From positions 3,906,001 through 3,970,000 of the forward strand of contig NC_089440.1 in the NCBI RefSeq assembly GCF_026210795.1: DNA of 64,000 nt, written 5' to 3'. The notes below the pieces were generated by a model that saw only the letters and a list, made by a program, of their open reading frames with translations, did no database searches and was not told where the DNA came from. The stretch is from Rhizophagus irregularis. Its lineage: Eukaryota > Glomeromycota > Glomeromycetes > Glomerales > Glomeraceae. Both the position numbers and the translations under genes were made by a program. This document shows, one piece after another, positions 24,401-35,924 of the stretch (the stretch's first letter is position 1; the number at the start of each line of letters is the position of its first letter).

Positions 24401-24660
24401 ATCTTACGTGACATAAAATAAAATTAATATTATTGATTAACCTGGGATTATTAGATGATATATGTCATTGTCCTTAGCTATATCAAGTCATGATGTTTAA
24501 TATCAGCCAAATACGGTATTACTAATGCCCAGCAAAATATAATTATAATGAATCTTTTTAGTTATTTAATCGTTTTTAATTCACGTGATTCTAGAACTTA
24601 AAGAACATTCGATAATTCTTCTAGATTATTTTCCTATTATACAATATTATTTTTTATTTT
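21427..24660. other. intergenic with one gene relic
   Basis: Contains the second nucleoside hydrolase relic (about 22200-22530). The 63-codon minus frame at 22534-22725 has a Trp-rich middle but no recognisable family. From 24560 on, the sequence is related in inverted form to DNA beside the kinase loci near 42960 and 56400. Confidence 0.4.
22200..22530 (+). pseudogene. second relic of the nucleoside hydrolase gene
   Basis: A TCATTATTTGATGCTATTGA run matches the exon 3 region of the gene at 4863-6520. Further on, CATGGATTTAAACAAATTCA matches the exon 4 end (GFGQIHTT-coding). It is followed by a GTAAAT donor-like sequence and a TATTAATAATTTAA intron match, in the same order and strand as the intact gene. 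Stops and large gaps are present. The match is weaker than for the relic at 3215-3392. Confidence 0.45.
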
Positions 24661-24750
24661 CCTGTACCTGCCGTACCTGCTGCCGCACCTGTCGCAACGC
24701 CTGCTGCACCTGCCGCTAAAAACAGGCGCTACCTGCCACGACACCTGCTA
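24661..24750 (+). repeat. CCTGC-rich island (possible Pro-Ala coding remnant)
   Basis: About 90 bp of sharply higher G+C in A+T-rich DNA, built from CCTGCNGCACCTG-like words. In one plus frame it reads as a Pro/Ala/Val repeat (PVPAVPAAAPVATPAAPAAK) without start or stop context. It could be a simple repeat or a scrap of a Pro-Ala-rich linker exon. Confidence 0.5.
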
Positions 24751-25248
24751 TGCATGTAGATTAAAAAAAACCATCTAATCCATATAAGTCATCAAGTCGT
24801 ACGATCAGTTGATTGAATGAAATCAAGTTTTTGAATCTCGATATCATTATTCATTTTGCTATATTCATTTTTTAAAAATTAATTTATAAGGTTATTACTT
24901 TACATTACATACAGCATCAAATGGACAAGTTCATTAATCGAAAAAAAAGACGCGTTTATAGCATGCTGCGAAAAAAGCATTACAATAAACGAATATTTTA
25001 TATATTTATACATACAATAAACAAACGTTCATCGTAATTTTTTAGGTGGGTGTGAGTCAGCACGTTACACAATAAATTTAATTGTTTACCTATCTTACAT
25101 GGGTCTTATACAGTATTACGTAAGTAATATATAATCACTCATCTATCTATTTTTTTTTTCTTTCTGAAACTTTAAATCCGAATTTTAATGAACCAAACCA
25201 AAAAAAAAGAAATATTTGTCCATGCGATTTTATAATAATAACACAAAA

Positions 25249-25320
25249 GTTCTAAATTAAGGATCATTATGCGATTACTACATTTCCACAATGCTAATTA
25301 GGATAGATTTGCATCGAATG
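25249..25320 (+). promoter_or_regulatory. conserved upstream block of kinase A
   Basis: Contains TTCTAAATTAAGG and CTAATTAGGATAGATTTGCA followed by TCGAATG, ending about 217 bp before the kinase A start. Related blocks occur upstream of kinases B and C and of the kinase relic, in A+T-rich DNA that is otherwise unalignable by eye. Confidence 0.5.
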
Positions 25321-25536
25321 GGGTAATTTCATAACGCCAAGGTTTTTTTTTTTTACATTAGGTTCAACCATTCGTTGCAATTTTTTTTTACTTATTTTGC
25401 TTCCAAAAAAAAAATTATCTTCGTTGCATAAAAAATTAAAAAATTTGATTTTCTACTTCATTTTAATATTTTATCTGTAACAACTCTGCTGTAGTAATAA
25501 GTCCTTTTTTTTCTTATTTATGAAAAAATTTATGAA

Positions 25537-27401
25537 ATGGATACTTCAAGACAAACTGAAGTTAAAAATTTATGGATAGATTATGATCATAGTGATTATC
25601 AGGTAAACTTATTATAAAAATATAAAATTTTATAATATTAAAAATTTTTTTTTTTTAATCATTTATTTTAATAGATGCACGCTACAATTTTTTCCACTGA
25701 TTCAACTGAATCAGATGAAAATACTTCCATTCTTAAAAAAATAAATATTATTGATCTAGAAAAAAGAAAAGAAGTTTACGGAATATGTGGAGAATGTAAT
25801 GAACCAGGTACAGGAGCATATTGGTGTCAACCTTGTAATGCTAAAAGATTTAAGGAAAATTTTAAAAATTGGACTAGTGGAAATAAAAATATTGATGAAT
25901 TAATACAACAATCACAACATAATGCCTTATTTTCTATGAAATGTCTTGAATGGTTACCCTTTGAAAAATTTGAAAATGTTACCTATCTTACTAGAGGTGG
26001 TTTCAGTAAAATTTATTCAGCTGCTTGGCCCGAAGGAAATGTTGTAAGTTGGGATATTGAAAAGCAAAAATGGGAACGATGTCCGGATAGAAAAGTTGCA
26101 TTAAAAAGTTTAGACAATTCATCTAATATAAATAATGATTTTTTAAATGAGGTAATTAAATAAATATTGCTTTTAAATTAAATTTTTATATATTTATAAA
26201 TATAATTTTCTCTTTTAAATATTATTAGATTAAATATTATATTTCAGGTCATTTTCATTTTGTTAATACAGTTATATGTTATGGAATAACTCAAGATCCA
26301 GATACTCAAAATTATATGATGGTTTTACATTATTGTGAAAATGGAAATTTGAGAAATGATTTAATGTGCGGTATAATTCATAAAATCAGTCAGCTATTTT
26401 TAATCATTGAAGGACTTTCAGCTATTCATAATGCTGGAAAAGTTCATAAAGATTTTCACTCAGGTAATATATTAATTACGGAGGTAGGTGATGATGATTT
26501 TAGGGTACCACTTATTGGTGATTTAGGAATGTGTCAACCAGTAAATAATGAAGGGCAATCAGTTAAAGAAGGAGGAGCTTATGGAGTATTACCTTATATG
26601 GCACCAGAAGTTTTATGTGGATATAAATATACAAAAGCAGCAGATATTTATTCATTTGGAATAATTATGAATGAATATATGTCAGAAGAAATTCCTTATA
26701 ATGATATTCCTCATGATCATAATCTGGCTGTTAAAATATGTAAAGGATTTAGACCGAAAATTTCTGAAGTTACACCAAAATTAATTGCAGATTTGATTAT
26801 TAAATGTTGGGATGCTAAAGCAGAAAATAGACCAACTTCTAAAGAATTACATCAAATATTAAGAAAATATATAGATGAAATTAATGATAAAGATAGCAAA
26901 ATTTATTCTCAAATAAAAGAATGTGAAAAAATTAGAGAAAGTGAATTAAAAAACAAAACAAATGAAAATGAATCTAAAAATCTTCAAATACATCCACAAG
27001 CAATTTATACTAGTAGACTTTTAAATTTCAAAAATCTTCCAAAGCCAGTAAATCCAACTGATTATTTATCTTCATTTCAAGGTAAATTTATTAGTACATT
27101 TTTTTAAGAAAAAGAAAAATTGACTTAATATTGACCTGTTTCTTTTAATAGAAACCGTTTCAACAACATTAATAAATCCAAGTAAGTATATAAATAATAT
27201 GTTTAATTCTTAATTATAAATTATTAGTAATATTTATATTGTTATTTATAGTTTCCGAAAGTGTATCCGAAAGATTGAATTATGAATTAAATGAATTAGG
27301 TGAGATAGGATATTTTTTATAGTTATAACAGATAATGTATAATTTTAAATTTTTTTTTTTTAATAGATCTCAATCAAGATGATGATGATTTGATTTTTTA
27401 A
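25537..27401 (+). CDS. protein kinase A copy with N-terminal CxxC module (502 aa, six exons)
   Basis: Exons: 25537-25602, 25675-26151, 26229-27081, 27152-27181, 27252-27299 and 27367-27401. All are GT...AG and phases close to 503 codons with stop. A putative zinc module, CGECNEPGTGAYWCQPC (C-x2-C-x10-C-x2-C), lies at about residues 59-75. The kinase domain follows: Gly loop TRGGFSKIYSAAW (about 126), VALKSL with the ATP-binding Lys, VHKDFHSGNIL replacing the usual HRD loop but keeping Asp and Asn, GDLGMC in place of DFG, MAPEVL, and DAKAENRPTSKELHQILR near the end of the domain. This is the tyrosine-kinase-like Ser/Thr kinase type hugely expanded in Rhizophagus. The tail ends with an acidic DLNQDDDD stretch encoded by three tiny exons. 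The substrate is unknown. Its nearest relatives in the window are the copies at 31800 and 53427. Confidence 0.93.
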
Positions 27402-29213
27402 TTTTAAATATTTTGACCGTTGTTTTTTTAGTCAAATTATAAATTTAAGATTTTATAAATAAATGATTTCTTTTATATATAATATATATATAATATTTTT
27501 TTCAGTTTTTACTTTTATTATTTTTATAGATCTTTATAGTAACTTTTTTTTTTTAATAAATTTGTTTTTACCTATAAAGTAGTAGCTATCATTATATAAC
27601 GTAATATAACGCTTAATCTCGTAGTATAATTAATAGTTATTCGGCACGGAGTGCCGAATAAGTGATGAATATTGCCTGATACACGATTTATTATAACTAT
27701 AAAAAATCACGTGATACCGGGTAATACTAAAGGAAAATTGGTTCAATAGAAAAAAGAATCGAGTAAATTATGCTGCGTGAAAATGTATTAAATGTATTAC
27801 AATGAACGTTTATATATTTGTTCGTAAAAATAATAAGCATTCATCATAGTGTACATTTTATAGAATATTCATTAACATTATACGTATTTTATAATTTAAA
27901 AAGTAAAGTACTGTATGGTAATACAGATTCGGACAGACGTTAATCCTTTTTGTTCGTACGTTTCTAACAGATAAATTTTTATACTAGTACGTACGAATGC
28001 TTTAAAAATTTTTGTATGACTTCGAATTTTCGTACAATTTTGAATTTTCGTACATGTTTTGTTTTTTAATAAAATACTTTATGTTAAAAAATATAAATAC
28101 ATCAATTATACTCTTTGAAGATAAGCTAGGATAAGCTTATAAATTTCTATTTCTCTAATAATATTCAGCTCTACAATTGGGAAGTCTTCAACATCGGATA
28201 TATTATCAATATTCATATTTACAATTATTTTCTTATTCAAAGCAATAAAGATTAAAAAGAGATATTTATGACAAATATACTGTATAATAAACAAAACGTT
28301 AAAATCATTATCAGATTAATTAAATATTAATATGTAATTGTAACATTTTCATTCTCGAAAGTTCTATCACATGATGCTACGATGTAAAGTACGGAAAATC
28401 AAAATTTATTTTTAATAGTCTGTCTGAGTACGGAAAAATTAAAAATTTTTTTTTTCGAACGTTTGTCCAAAATTTGTAGTACCGTACAGTACTACTATTT
28501 TACTATATATTCGAAAATTTACCTTTAGGAATTTTATCTAAATGGCGTACGTTTATAATGTTGAGCACGTCTTAGTAAAATTTATCATTCTGTAACAATA
28601 ATACTAATAAAATTTTCAGCTAGTCGTATAGAGGTTTGCATAGAATTGATGAAAAGATGTTGAGATTATAATCCATCTTCATATCAATAGATTATTTTAA
28701 AAAGGCGTCAGTAAAGTATACAGAATATTTTACACTATATTAACTATATTGTAACCGATTTTATTAATAATTTAAAAAAAAAAAAATATTATTTTCTTTT
28801 CTTTTTCAAATCTTGTTACACAAGCAGAAAAACCAAATAAAAATAGTCATAATAGAGTGGCAAACGATAGCAATAAGTACACCTTTTTTCCGTATTCAAC
28901 CCGCAGCACTTGCTTTTCTAAAATATGATGTCATGATCTAATGATTTTATTTAGTGATAAAAAAACAAATATGGAAATATCGGAAATATCAACATGAGTC
29001 ATGACTTGTAACACTTGCAACCGCGTTGACGCGTCGCGTATAATTATCGTAGTTAATCATAGTTTAAACTTACTCATTACTCATATTTATATAAATACCG
29101 CATCATAAAAAAAGAAACTATATAAATACCTTTACATTTAATTTTTTTTTTGATATTTCGCTCCAGATATTTCACTTTATTTATTAATCTAAATTTTTAT
29201 TTACAGAAATTCC
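27402..29213. other. intergenic with hairpin and shared kinase-flank repeats
   Basis: Includes the 23 bp perfect hairpin at 27638-27660. A stretch near 27770-27860 with ATGCTGCGTGAAAATG is also found, rearranged or inverted, near 24940-25030, 42440-42500 and 56010-56110. ACGCGTCGCGTATAATTAT near 29028-29047 recurs inverted near 57390. No gene is supported; the 62-codon minus frame at 28106-28294 is unsupported. Confidence 0.4.
27638..27660. repeat. perfect 10 bp inverted repeat (hairpin)
   Basis: TATTCGGCAC, loop GGA, then GTGCCGAATA. It lies about 240 bp downstream of the kinase A stop. No T-run follows, so it is not a bacterial-type terminator. It may be a remnant of a mobile-element end or a structured 3' element. 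Confidence 0.6.
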
Positions 29214-29440
29214 TCGTATAATCCTTCTAATGATTATGCAACTAAGTGTTGCTCTCAATAATATAAAAATTCCTTAACAGAAATTGGTGATGATATTCTT
29301 GATTATTAGTTTCATCTGATGAGTTAGCTATCAAAGAATTATTCAACCATGTTCAAGATTACTTAATCAAAAAACAAAAAATGAGTGTGAAGTGGTTACT
29401 CATTTCTTGGAAGAAGAAAGGTCAAATCTACACATTAAGT
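29214..29440 (+). pseudogene. BTB/POZ-domain gene relic
   Basis: After a possible acceptor (TTTACAG) the plus strand reads GDDILD, then, after a break, SDELAIKELFNHVQDYLIKK, resembling the end of a BTB domain and the start of the BACK region in the Kelch/TLD-type BTB proteins abundant in Rhizophagus. Stops interrupt the upstream part and the homology ends at the 299 bp array. A shorter match to the HVQDYLI stretch lies at 46733-46820, and the 29214-29275 segment recurs diverged at about 47830-47880. Confidence 0.5.
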
Positions 29441-30330
29441 GGTACGTATAAATTATAGTTTGCCGGATGGACGTATGAGTAGGTGCGCACTGCAGGGTTC
29501 ACGCCTCGCATGAATCATGCTTGGTGCATCCAAGGTTACAGCTGAAAGTCTTCCGGATGGTATTCTGTTATGGTCAGAATCGTTGATGATTTGCCACTCC
29601 AGTTGTATAGGTTTGGTGGACTGTCAACGATGACATACGTATACTAGTGGCTGCAGACACTTATGAATGTTTGTTAATTATAGGTAATGAAGATAATGAC
29701 GGTGTCTGAAAGCAGAATGAGATTAAGAACACATTAAGTGGTACGTATAAATTATAGTTTGCCGGATGGACGTATGAGTAGGTGCGCACCGCAGGGTTCA
29801 CGCCTCGCATGAATCATGCTTGGTGCATCCAAGGTTACAGCTGAAAGTCTTCCGGATGGTATTCTGTTATGGTCAGAATCGTTGATGATTTGCCACTCCA
29901 GTTGTTTAGGTTTGGTGGACTGTCAACGATGACATACGTATACTAGTGGCTGCAGACACTTATGAATGTTTGTTAATTATAGGTAATGAAGATAATGACG
30001 GTGTCTGAAAGCAGAATGAGATTAAGAACACATTAAGTGGTACGTATAAATTATAGTTTGCCGGATGGACGTATGAGTAGGTGCGCACCGCAGGGTTCAC
30101 GCCTCGCATGAATCATGCTTGGTGCATCCAAGGTTACAGCTGAAAGTCTTCCGGATGGTATTCTGTTATGGTCAGAATCGTTGATGATTTGCCACTCCAG
30201 TTGTATAGGTTTGGTGGACTGTCAACGATGACATACGTATACTAGTGGCTGCAGACACTTATGAATGTTTGTTGATTATAGGTAAAAGATAATGACGGTG
30301 TCTGAAAGCAGAAAGAGACTAAGTATAAGT
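29431..30330. repeat. three tandem copies of a 299 bp unit
   Basis: Copies begin at 29431, 29730 and 30029 with CACATTAAGTGGTACGTATA. They differ by only a few substitutions (for example a C/T near GGTGCGCAC and TATAGG versus TTTAGG) and a short deletion at the end of copy 3. The unit is much richer in G+C than its surroundings. It contains CCGGATGG twice, a 10 bp palindrome GGTGCGCACC (copies 2 and 3), GCATGAATCATGC as a small stem, and CATACGTATAC. There is no long frame through the unit. It is recently amplified or homogenised; origin unknown. Confidence 0.9.
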
Positions 30331-30345
30331 TATAGTTTCTATCAC

Positions 30346-30395
30346 GTAAATTCTACTGAGTAATTTGAGCTTCATATGACGCAAGAAATTTCACC
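30346..30395 (+). repeat. short dispersed repeat (partner at 18231-18281)
   Basis: AAATTCTACT, GAGTAATTTGAGC and GCAAGAAATTTCA occur in the same order at both sites. Confidence 0.5.
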
Positions 30396-30550
30396 ATTTA
30401 CTTTATTATAGGTTTTTTCAAAATTTTACTTTTAATTATGTCCATAGCGTAACGAAGAACTGGCTACAAACTTAATATTTGCGTACAAAAAAATTACTTT
30501 GTTATGAGATCCATACAATTCTAGGTTCATTGTTCGATTACATTTCAATG

Positions 30551-30576
30551 CATATTAGGTAGACTTACATCCAATG
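30551..30576 (+). promoter_or_regulatory. conserved upstream block of the kinase relic
   Basis: ATATTAGGTAGACTTACATC followed by CAATG is a slightly decayed version of the block found upstream of kinases A, B and C, about 222 bp before the relic's former start. Confidence 0.4.
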
Positions 30577-30797
30577 CTGACGAATGAGATTTAGATTAAT
30601 CTCTTCGTAATACTAATTATTTTTTTTATTATTCTTTGCATCGATTATGAGAGTCAAATATCTGGTGCAATTTTTTTTACTTATTTTGTTTCAAAAGAAA
30701 AATTATCTTTATTGTAAAATAAAAAAAAAATTTCTACTTCATTTTAATATCTTATCTGTAGCTCCATAAATTTTTACAAGATAAAAACATTTTTGAA

Positions 30798-31217
30798 ATG
30801 GATATTTTAAAGCAATATTTAGGTAGATACAACATACAACTATAATTCTAAAACTGATAATAGTTAAAGATTTATGGAAAGCAATATTATTATATTATAA
30901 TAAAAAATATAAATTTAAGAAATTAAAACTTTTTTAACCATTTATTTTATTAGAATATTTCATGCTACAATTTTTTCTACTAATTCAATTAAAAAAAAAA
31001 ATATTATGGATTTAGAAAAAAGAAAAAAAAAGTATATTAATGAACTAGGCATAGGATGGCGTTGGTATCGACCTTGTAATGCTAAAGATTTTAAAGATTT
31101 GACGGAAATAATGAATCTATACAACAATCACAATTTAATACTTTGTTTACTTTAAAATTCCTTGAATATCGGATACCTTTTGAAAAATTTGAAAATGTTA
31201 ACTATCTTACCGTGATT
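30798..31217 (+). pseudogene. truncated kinase relic between kinases A and B
   Basis: It starts with an ATGGATATT equivalent of the kinase exon 1 and retains VKDLWK-like coding. After an intron equivalent it reads HATIFSTNSI and MDLEKRK. The CxxC module is then badly damaged (first pair lost, second reduced to RPCNAK), and FEYRIPFEKFENVNYLT is followed by loss of similarity exactly where the kinase Gly loop should begin. The whole catalytic domain is missing. It lies in the same orientation as kinases A and B, so it is probably the remains of a third tandem copy. Confidence 0.8.
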
Positions 31218-31448
31218 AAAGTGATCTAATTCAATTTTCAATACATATTATATATTGGAAAATTGTTTTTTTCTGCAATCTAACTATTTTTTTATTTTTC
31301 GTGTTAAAATTTTCATCTATTGCGAATTTTTCTAAATTTTTATCTAAAAAAGGAAAATTATAAATGCTTACATCTTGCTGTATAATTATCATTAACTAAC
31401 TTAACTTATTATTGAACAAAAAATTGATATTTGTTCATAATGTTAACA

Positions 31449-31509
31449 CAAAAATTCTAAATTAAGGCGATTACACTTCTGTGCAAATTAGGGGGATTTG
31501 CATCCAATG
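31449..31509 (+). promoter_or_regulatory. conserved upstream block of kinase B
   Basis: AAATTCTAAATTAAGG, then CAAATTAGGGGGATTTGCAT followed by CCAATG, about 290 bp before the start codon. The order matches the blocks at kinases A and C. Confidence 0.5.
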
Positions 31510-31799
31510 ACGAATGAGATTTAAATTTCGTAATACCCAATATTATTGGGTACGACGGAAACATGTCATCCATACTGTAGGGTGGGGTGATGTATACCGG
31601 ACGTTGCCATACATTGACCACTATACGTACATACATAGCTCAGTTAGCTCACCGTACGCTACATGTTTTCTATATAATCAATATTATTGCACCGCATTAA
31701 ATTTTGCTTTCTTAAAAAAAAATTATTTTCTTTATAAAATTAAAATTTTGATTTTATCTGTAACTCCATAATTAGTTACTTATAAAAATATTTTGTAAA

Positions 31800-33720
31800 A
31801 TGGATACTTCAAAACAAAATTTAGATGCAACTGAAACTGATGTTAAAAATTTATGGATAGAGTATGATGATAATATTGAATATCAGGTAAAAATTATTAT
31901 TATATTATAATATAAAAATAATATAAATTTTTTATTTATTAAAAACTTTTATTTCTTATACATTATTAATTTTAAAATAGTTACATGCTACAATTTTTAC
32001 TACTGATTCAATTACTGAATCAACTGAATCAGATGAAACTAGTTACCTTCTTAAAAAAATAAATATTATGAATTTAGAAAAAAGAAAAGAAGTTTATGGA
32101 ATATGTGGAGAATGTAATGAACCAGGTACAGGAGTCCATTGGTGTCAACCTTGTAATGCTAAAAGATTTAAGGAAAATTTTAAAAATTGGACTAGTGGAA
32201 ATAAAAATATTGATAAATTAATACAACAATCACAACTTAATGCTTTATTTTCCATGAAATTTCTTGAATGGTTACCCTTTGAAAAATTTGAAAATGTTAC
32301 TTATCTTACCAGAGGTGGTTTTAGTAAAATTTATAAGGCTGATTGGCCTGAAGGAAATATTGAAGATTGGGATATTGAAAATAAAAAATGGAATCGATGT
32401 CCAAATATGAAAGTTGCATTAAAAAGTTTAGATAATTCATCTAATATAAATAATGATTTTTTAAATGAGGTAATTAAATAAATATTGCTTTTAAGTTAAA
32501 TTTATTATATATTTATAAATCTAATTTTCTCTTTTAAATATTATTAGATTAAATATTATATTTCAGGTCATTTTCATTTTATTAGTACTGTTATATGTTA
32601 TGGAATAACTCAAGATCCAGATACCAAAGATTATATGATGGTTTTACAGTATTATGAAGATGGAAATTTGAGAAATGTTTTAATGAATAACATAAATTAT
32701 AAAAATAAAATACAATATTTATTTTGTATTATAGATGGGCTTTCAAATATTCATAATGCTGGAAAAGTTCATAAAGATTTTCATTCAGGTAATATATTAG
32801 TTTATGATACAATCCCATTAATTAGCGATTTAGGAATGTGTCAACCAGTAAATAATGAAGAGCAATCAGTTAAAAAAGGAATTTATGGAGTATTACCTTA
32901 TATTGCACCGGAAGTTTTACATGGATATCAATATACAAAAGCAGCAGATATTTATTCATTTGGAATAATAATGAATGAACTTATGTCAGAAGAAATTCCT
33001 TATAATGATATTTCTCATGATAATAATTTGGCTGTTAAGATATGCAAAGGATTTAGACCAAAAATTTCTGAAGATACACCGAAAATAATTGCAGATTTGA
33101 TTATTAAATGTTGGGATGCTAAGGCAGAAAATAGACCAACAGCTAAAGAATTATGTCAAATATTAAGAGAATATGTAGGTGAAATTAATGTTAAAGATGG
33201 CGAAATTTATTTTCAAATAAAAGAATGTGAAAAAATTAAAGAGAATAGATCAAAAAACAGAACAAATGAAAATGAATCTAAAAAACTTCAAATACATCCA
33301 CAAGCAATTTATACTAGTAGACTTTTAAATTTTAAAAATCTTCCAGAACCAATAAATTCAACTGATTATTTATCTTCATTTCAAGGTAAATTTACTAGTA
33401 CATTTTTTTATTTTTTTTTAAAAAAAAAATTGATATTGACCTGTTTTTTTTTAACAGAAACCATTCCAACAACATTAATAAATCCAAGTAAGTATATGAT
33501 AAATATGTTTATTCATCAATTAATTATTAGTAATATTTTATACTGTCATTTATAGTTTCCGAAAATGTATCTGAAAGGTTGAATTATGAGTTAAATGAAT
33601 TAGGTGAGATGAATATTTTAATTATTTGTTTATAGTTTTTTTTAAAAAAATTATGTTTATAACAGATAACGTATATTTTTAATAGATCTCAATCAAGATG
33701 ATGATGATTTGATTTTTTAA
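31800..33720 (+). CDS. protein kinase B copy with N-terminal CxxC module (508 aa, six exons)
   Basis: Exons: 31800-31886, 31981-32469, 32548-33385, 33458-33487, 33556-33603 and 33686-33720, giving 509 codons with stop and the same intron positions and phases as kinase A. Motifs: CGECNEPGTGVHWCQPC, Gly loop TRGGFSKIYKADW, VALKSL, VHKDFHSGNIL, SDLGMC, IAPEVL and DAKAENRPTAKELCQIL. It differs from kinase A by a longer Thr/Ser/Glu-rich N-terminus and a shorter segment after the catalytic loop. Introns are nearly as conserved as exons, pointing to a recent duplication. Substrate and location are unknown. Confidence 0.93.
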
Positions 33721-34081
33721 ATTTCAATTATTCTGTCCGTTAAAATTCGAAACGATCCCATTTATTTATAGCAATATTTTATATATTTTATGTATAAACA
33801 TTATGTCATTTATTATCATCAAATATTTTCATTTTTTTTGCATAATATTTATTAAATAAAGATTTATTATTTGTCTAAATTAAATGATAAAAATCTTTTC
33901 ACGATATATGTATATATATATATCGCGCAGTAAAGTAACAAACAAAGAAGAAAGAAAAAAAAAAGATAAAACATAAATTTTAAATCTTTGTATCTGATTG
34001 GTTTAAAATGACATATTTATATATATGTACAGATTGAACAAACTGATAATATATCCTCCTTTATATATAAACCCTTTTCTC

Positions 34082-34633
34082 TTACTTGACTGTGTCTATT
34101 GATTGCGGTAAAGAAGTGGTCGAAGGTTGATTACTAACCAAAGAAGTATTTTCATCCGTTGAAGATCTGGTATGTAATTGAGTAGAACTAAAGGAATTCT
34201 TTGTTATCATTGGAGTATCATCCAAGAAATTATTTTCAAAACTTGTATTTGACTTATTATTATTTTCTTCTAAACCTCGAACAGATTTTTCGGTTATAGG
34301 TAAATTATGTTGATCAACATTTTTAGGATGTGTAGGAATGGGAGAAAATCTTGTAAACCAGTGTTGTTTATATTTTGTAATATAAACGCATGGAACTAAA
34401 AATAAAATGATTAAAACGAGAATTACTAAAACTATTATTATAGGTTGAGATAAAGGATGAGCTAATACAGGATGTTTATTTGCTAAAAGAGGAGGTTCTG
34501 AATCATTCGAGCTAGTTGGTGAAGGTGGTGTTAATGTAGGATCTGTAGGATCTTGACTTTCTGTTTGATCTTGACCAAAAGATTTTGAAAATAATATGTT
34601 AAATAATAAATATATTATTATATAAAATTTCAT
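34082..34633 (-). CDS. single-pass membrane protein with signal peptide (183 aa), hypothetical
   Basis: An intronless frame. Residues 1-20 form a signal peptide (YIIIYLLFNILFSKSFG). A short Thr/Ser/Pro-rich extracellular stretch (about 22-60) is a likely O-glycosylated stalk. A strong transmembrane helix (PIIIVLVILVLIILFLVPCV, about 64-83) is followed by a Lys-containing stop-transfer region and a 95-residue Ser/Thr/Asn-rich cytoplasmic tail. The type I topology resembles small fungal wall-stress or signalling membrane proteins, but no family signature is present. Start choice: the first ATG of the frame gives the signal peptide directly. Confidence 0.75.
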   Translation of the reverse strand: MKFYIIIYLLFNILFSKSFGQDQTESQDPTDPTLTPPSPTSSNDSEPPLLANKHPVLAHPLSQPIIIVLVILVLIILFLVPCVYITKYKQHWFTRFSPIPTHPKNVDQHNLPITEKSVRGLEENNNKSNTSFENNFLDDTPMITKNSFSSTQLHTRSSTDENTSLVSNQPSTTSLPQSIDTVK

Positions 34634-35924
34634 TTTCGATTGAAAGATAGAACTTTTTTAAAGAAAAAGAGAGAAAATAATAATCAACAAATAAATAAAA
34701 TAGATAAAATCCTGAATCCTAAAATGTGATGTTCATAACGTGTGACTTACTTGTATAAAGTGGGCTATGTCCGTTCTTTGAGGCTAATTAATCAAAGCCT
34801 CATTTTTACACTGCCATAATTAAATAAACTGTTACTAATCAGGTTTTAATCCAGTTTTAATGATATTTTATTGTATAGATAAATGATTATCAAATTTATC
34901 AATTTTAGAAATCAATACCCTTGAATATTTTATCTTTAAAAGTAAATTTGTGGCAAAGCATACAAAAATATATGTAGGAATTTTAAACTGGCCGAAAATA
35001 TACAAACTACATAAAAATTTAGATCCAACCAGATTGAGCTAATTCAAACTTACGTCATTGCTGTGATAGCTTAATTTCGTATAACGCGATACTTTACGAG
35101 CCAAGACGTAAAATATTACACACTGCGTAATTATTCTAATAAATGGATTAATTGATATCTAAATCCGATGAACTTCCACTTTTAGTAATTTGTCATTAAA
35201 GATTGATATTAAACCGGAAAGTATGATAAGTATATGATTATATTATAAACGTGGTGAATTGATTAAATTACACGCTGCAAAATATGATTTACGTGTTTAT
35301 TGCATATATAATTTGATCGTTATATTTCTTTTTTAATAATATTCTAAAAAATTTAAATAAAAATCTTGAGGCAAGTTCATATTGTGCATTTAAATGGTCT
35401 TTTTCAGCTGTTATTTTATATAATTCAAATGCTTTTGTTTTATTAACTTCAGTTCCAACCCCAAATTGATAATAATATCAGCATTCGAATGATTTTTAAA
35501 TACAATAATAATAATAATAATAAATGAAATAACTAAATTATACGTCCGTACTGTATTACTGTATTATATACTATATATATCGCTCTTCTCATAATCGGAT
35601 GACGGACGAGGACGGAATGACGGATTCACGCTCAAAATGTTCCCGCCTTCCCTTAAAATTTTCCATACATTTGTTATATAAATCATTTCATTTGAAAGAA
35701 TCAGACGATTACTTTGCTAAGAAACTTTTTTTTTATTTGATAAAATCGAATGTATATACTATATAGATATTTTAGAATAAAAAAAAAATCATTGAAACAT
35801 TGAAACATTGAAACATTATAATTAAATCCATCAACGTCATCATCAACGTTGGGATGGTAAATGAATGGTACAAGATTATTTTAAACTAATACAACTTTAA
35901 ATTTTTAAAAATAAATAAAATAAA
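34634..35924. other. intergenic between two minus-strand membrane-protein genes
   Basis: Holds the upstream region of the 34082-34633 gene. It also contains an ATA repeat near 35507-35522 and a short ATTGAAAC tandem run near 35790-35818. No gene is supported. Confidence 0.45.

Noticed and set aside
29460-29530. Possible pol III promoter (GGTTCACGCC, B-box-like) in the 299 bp unit
   Set aside because: No convincing A box at a proper distance and no T-run terminator in the unit; not strong enough to call a tRNA-derived element.
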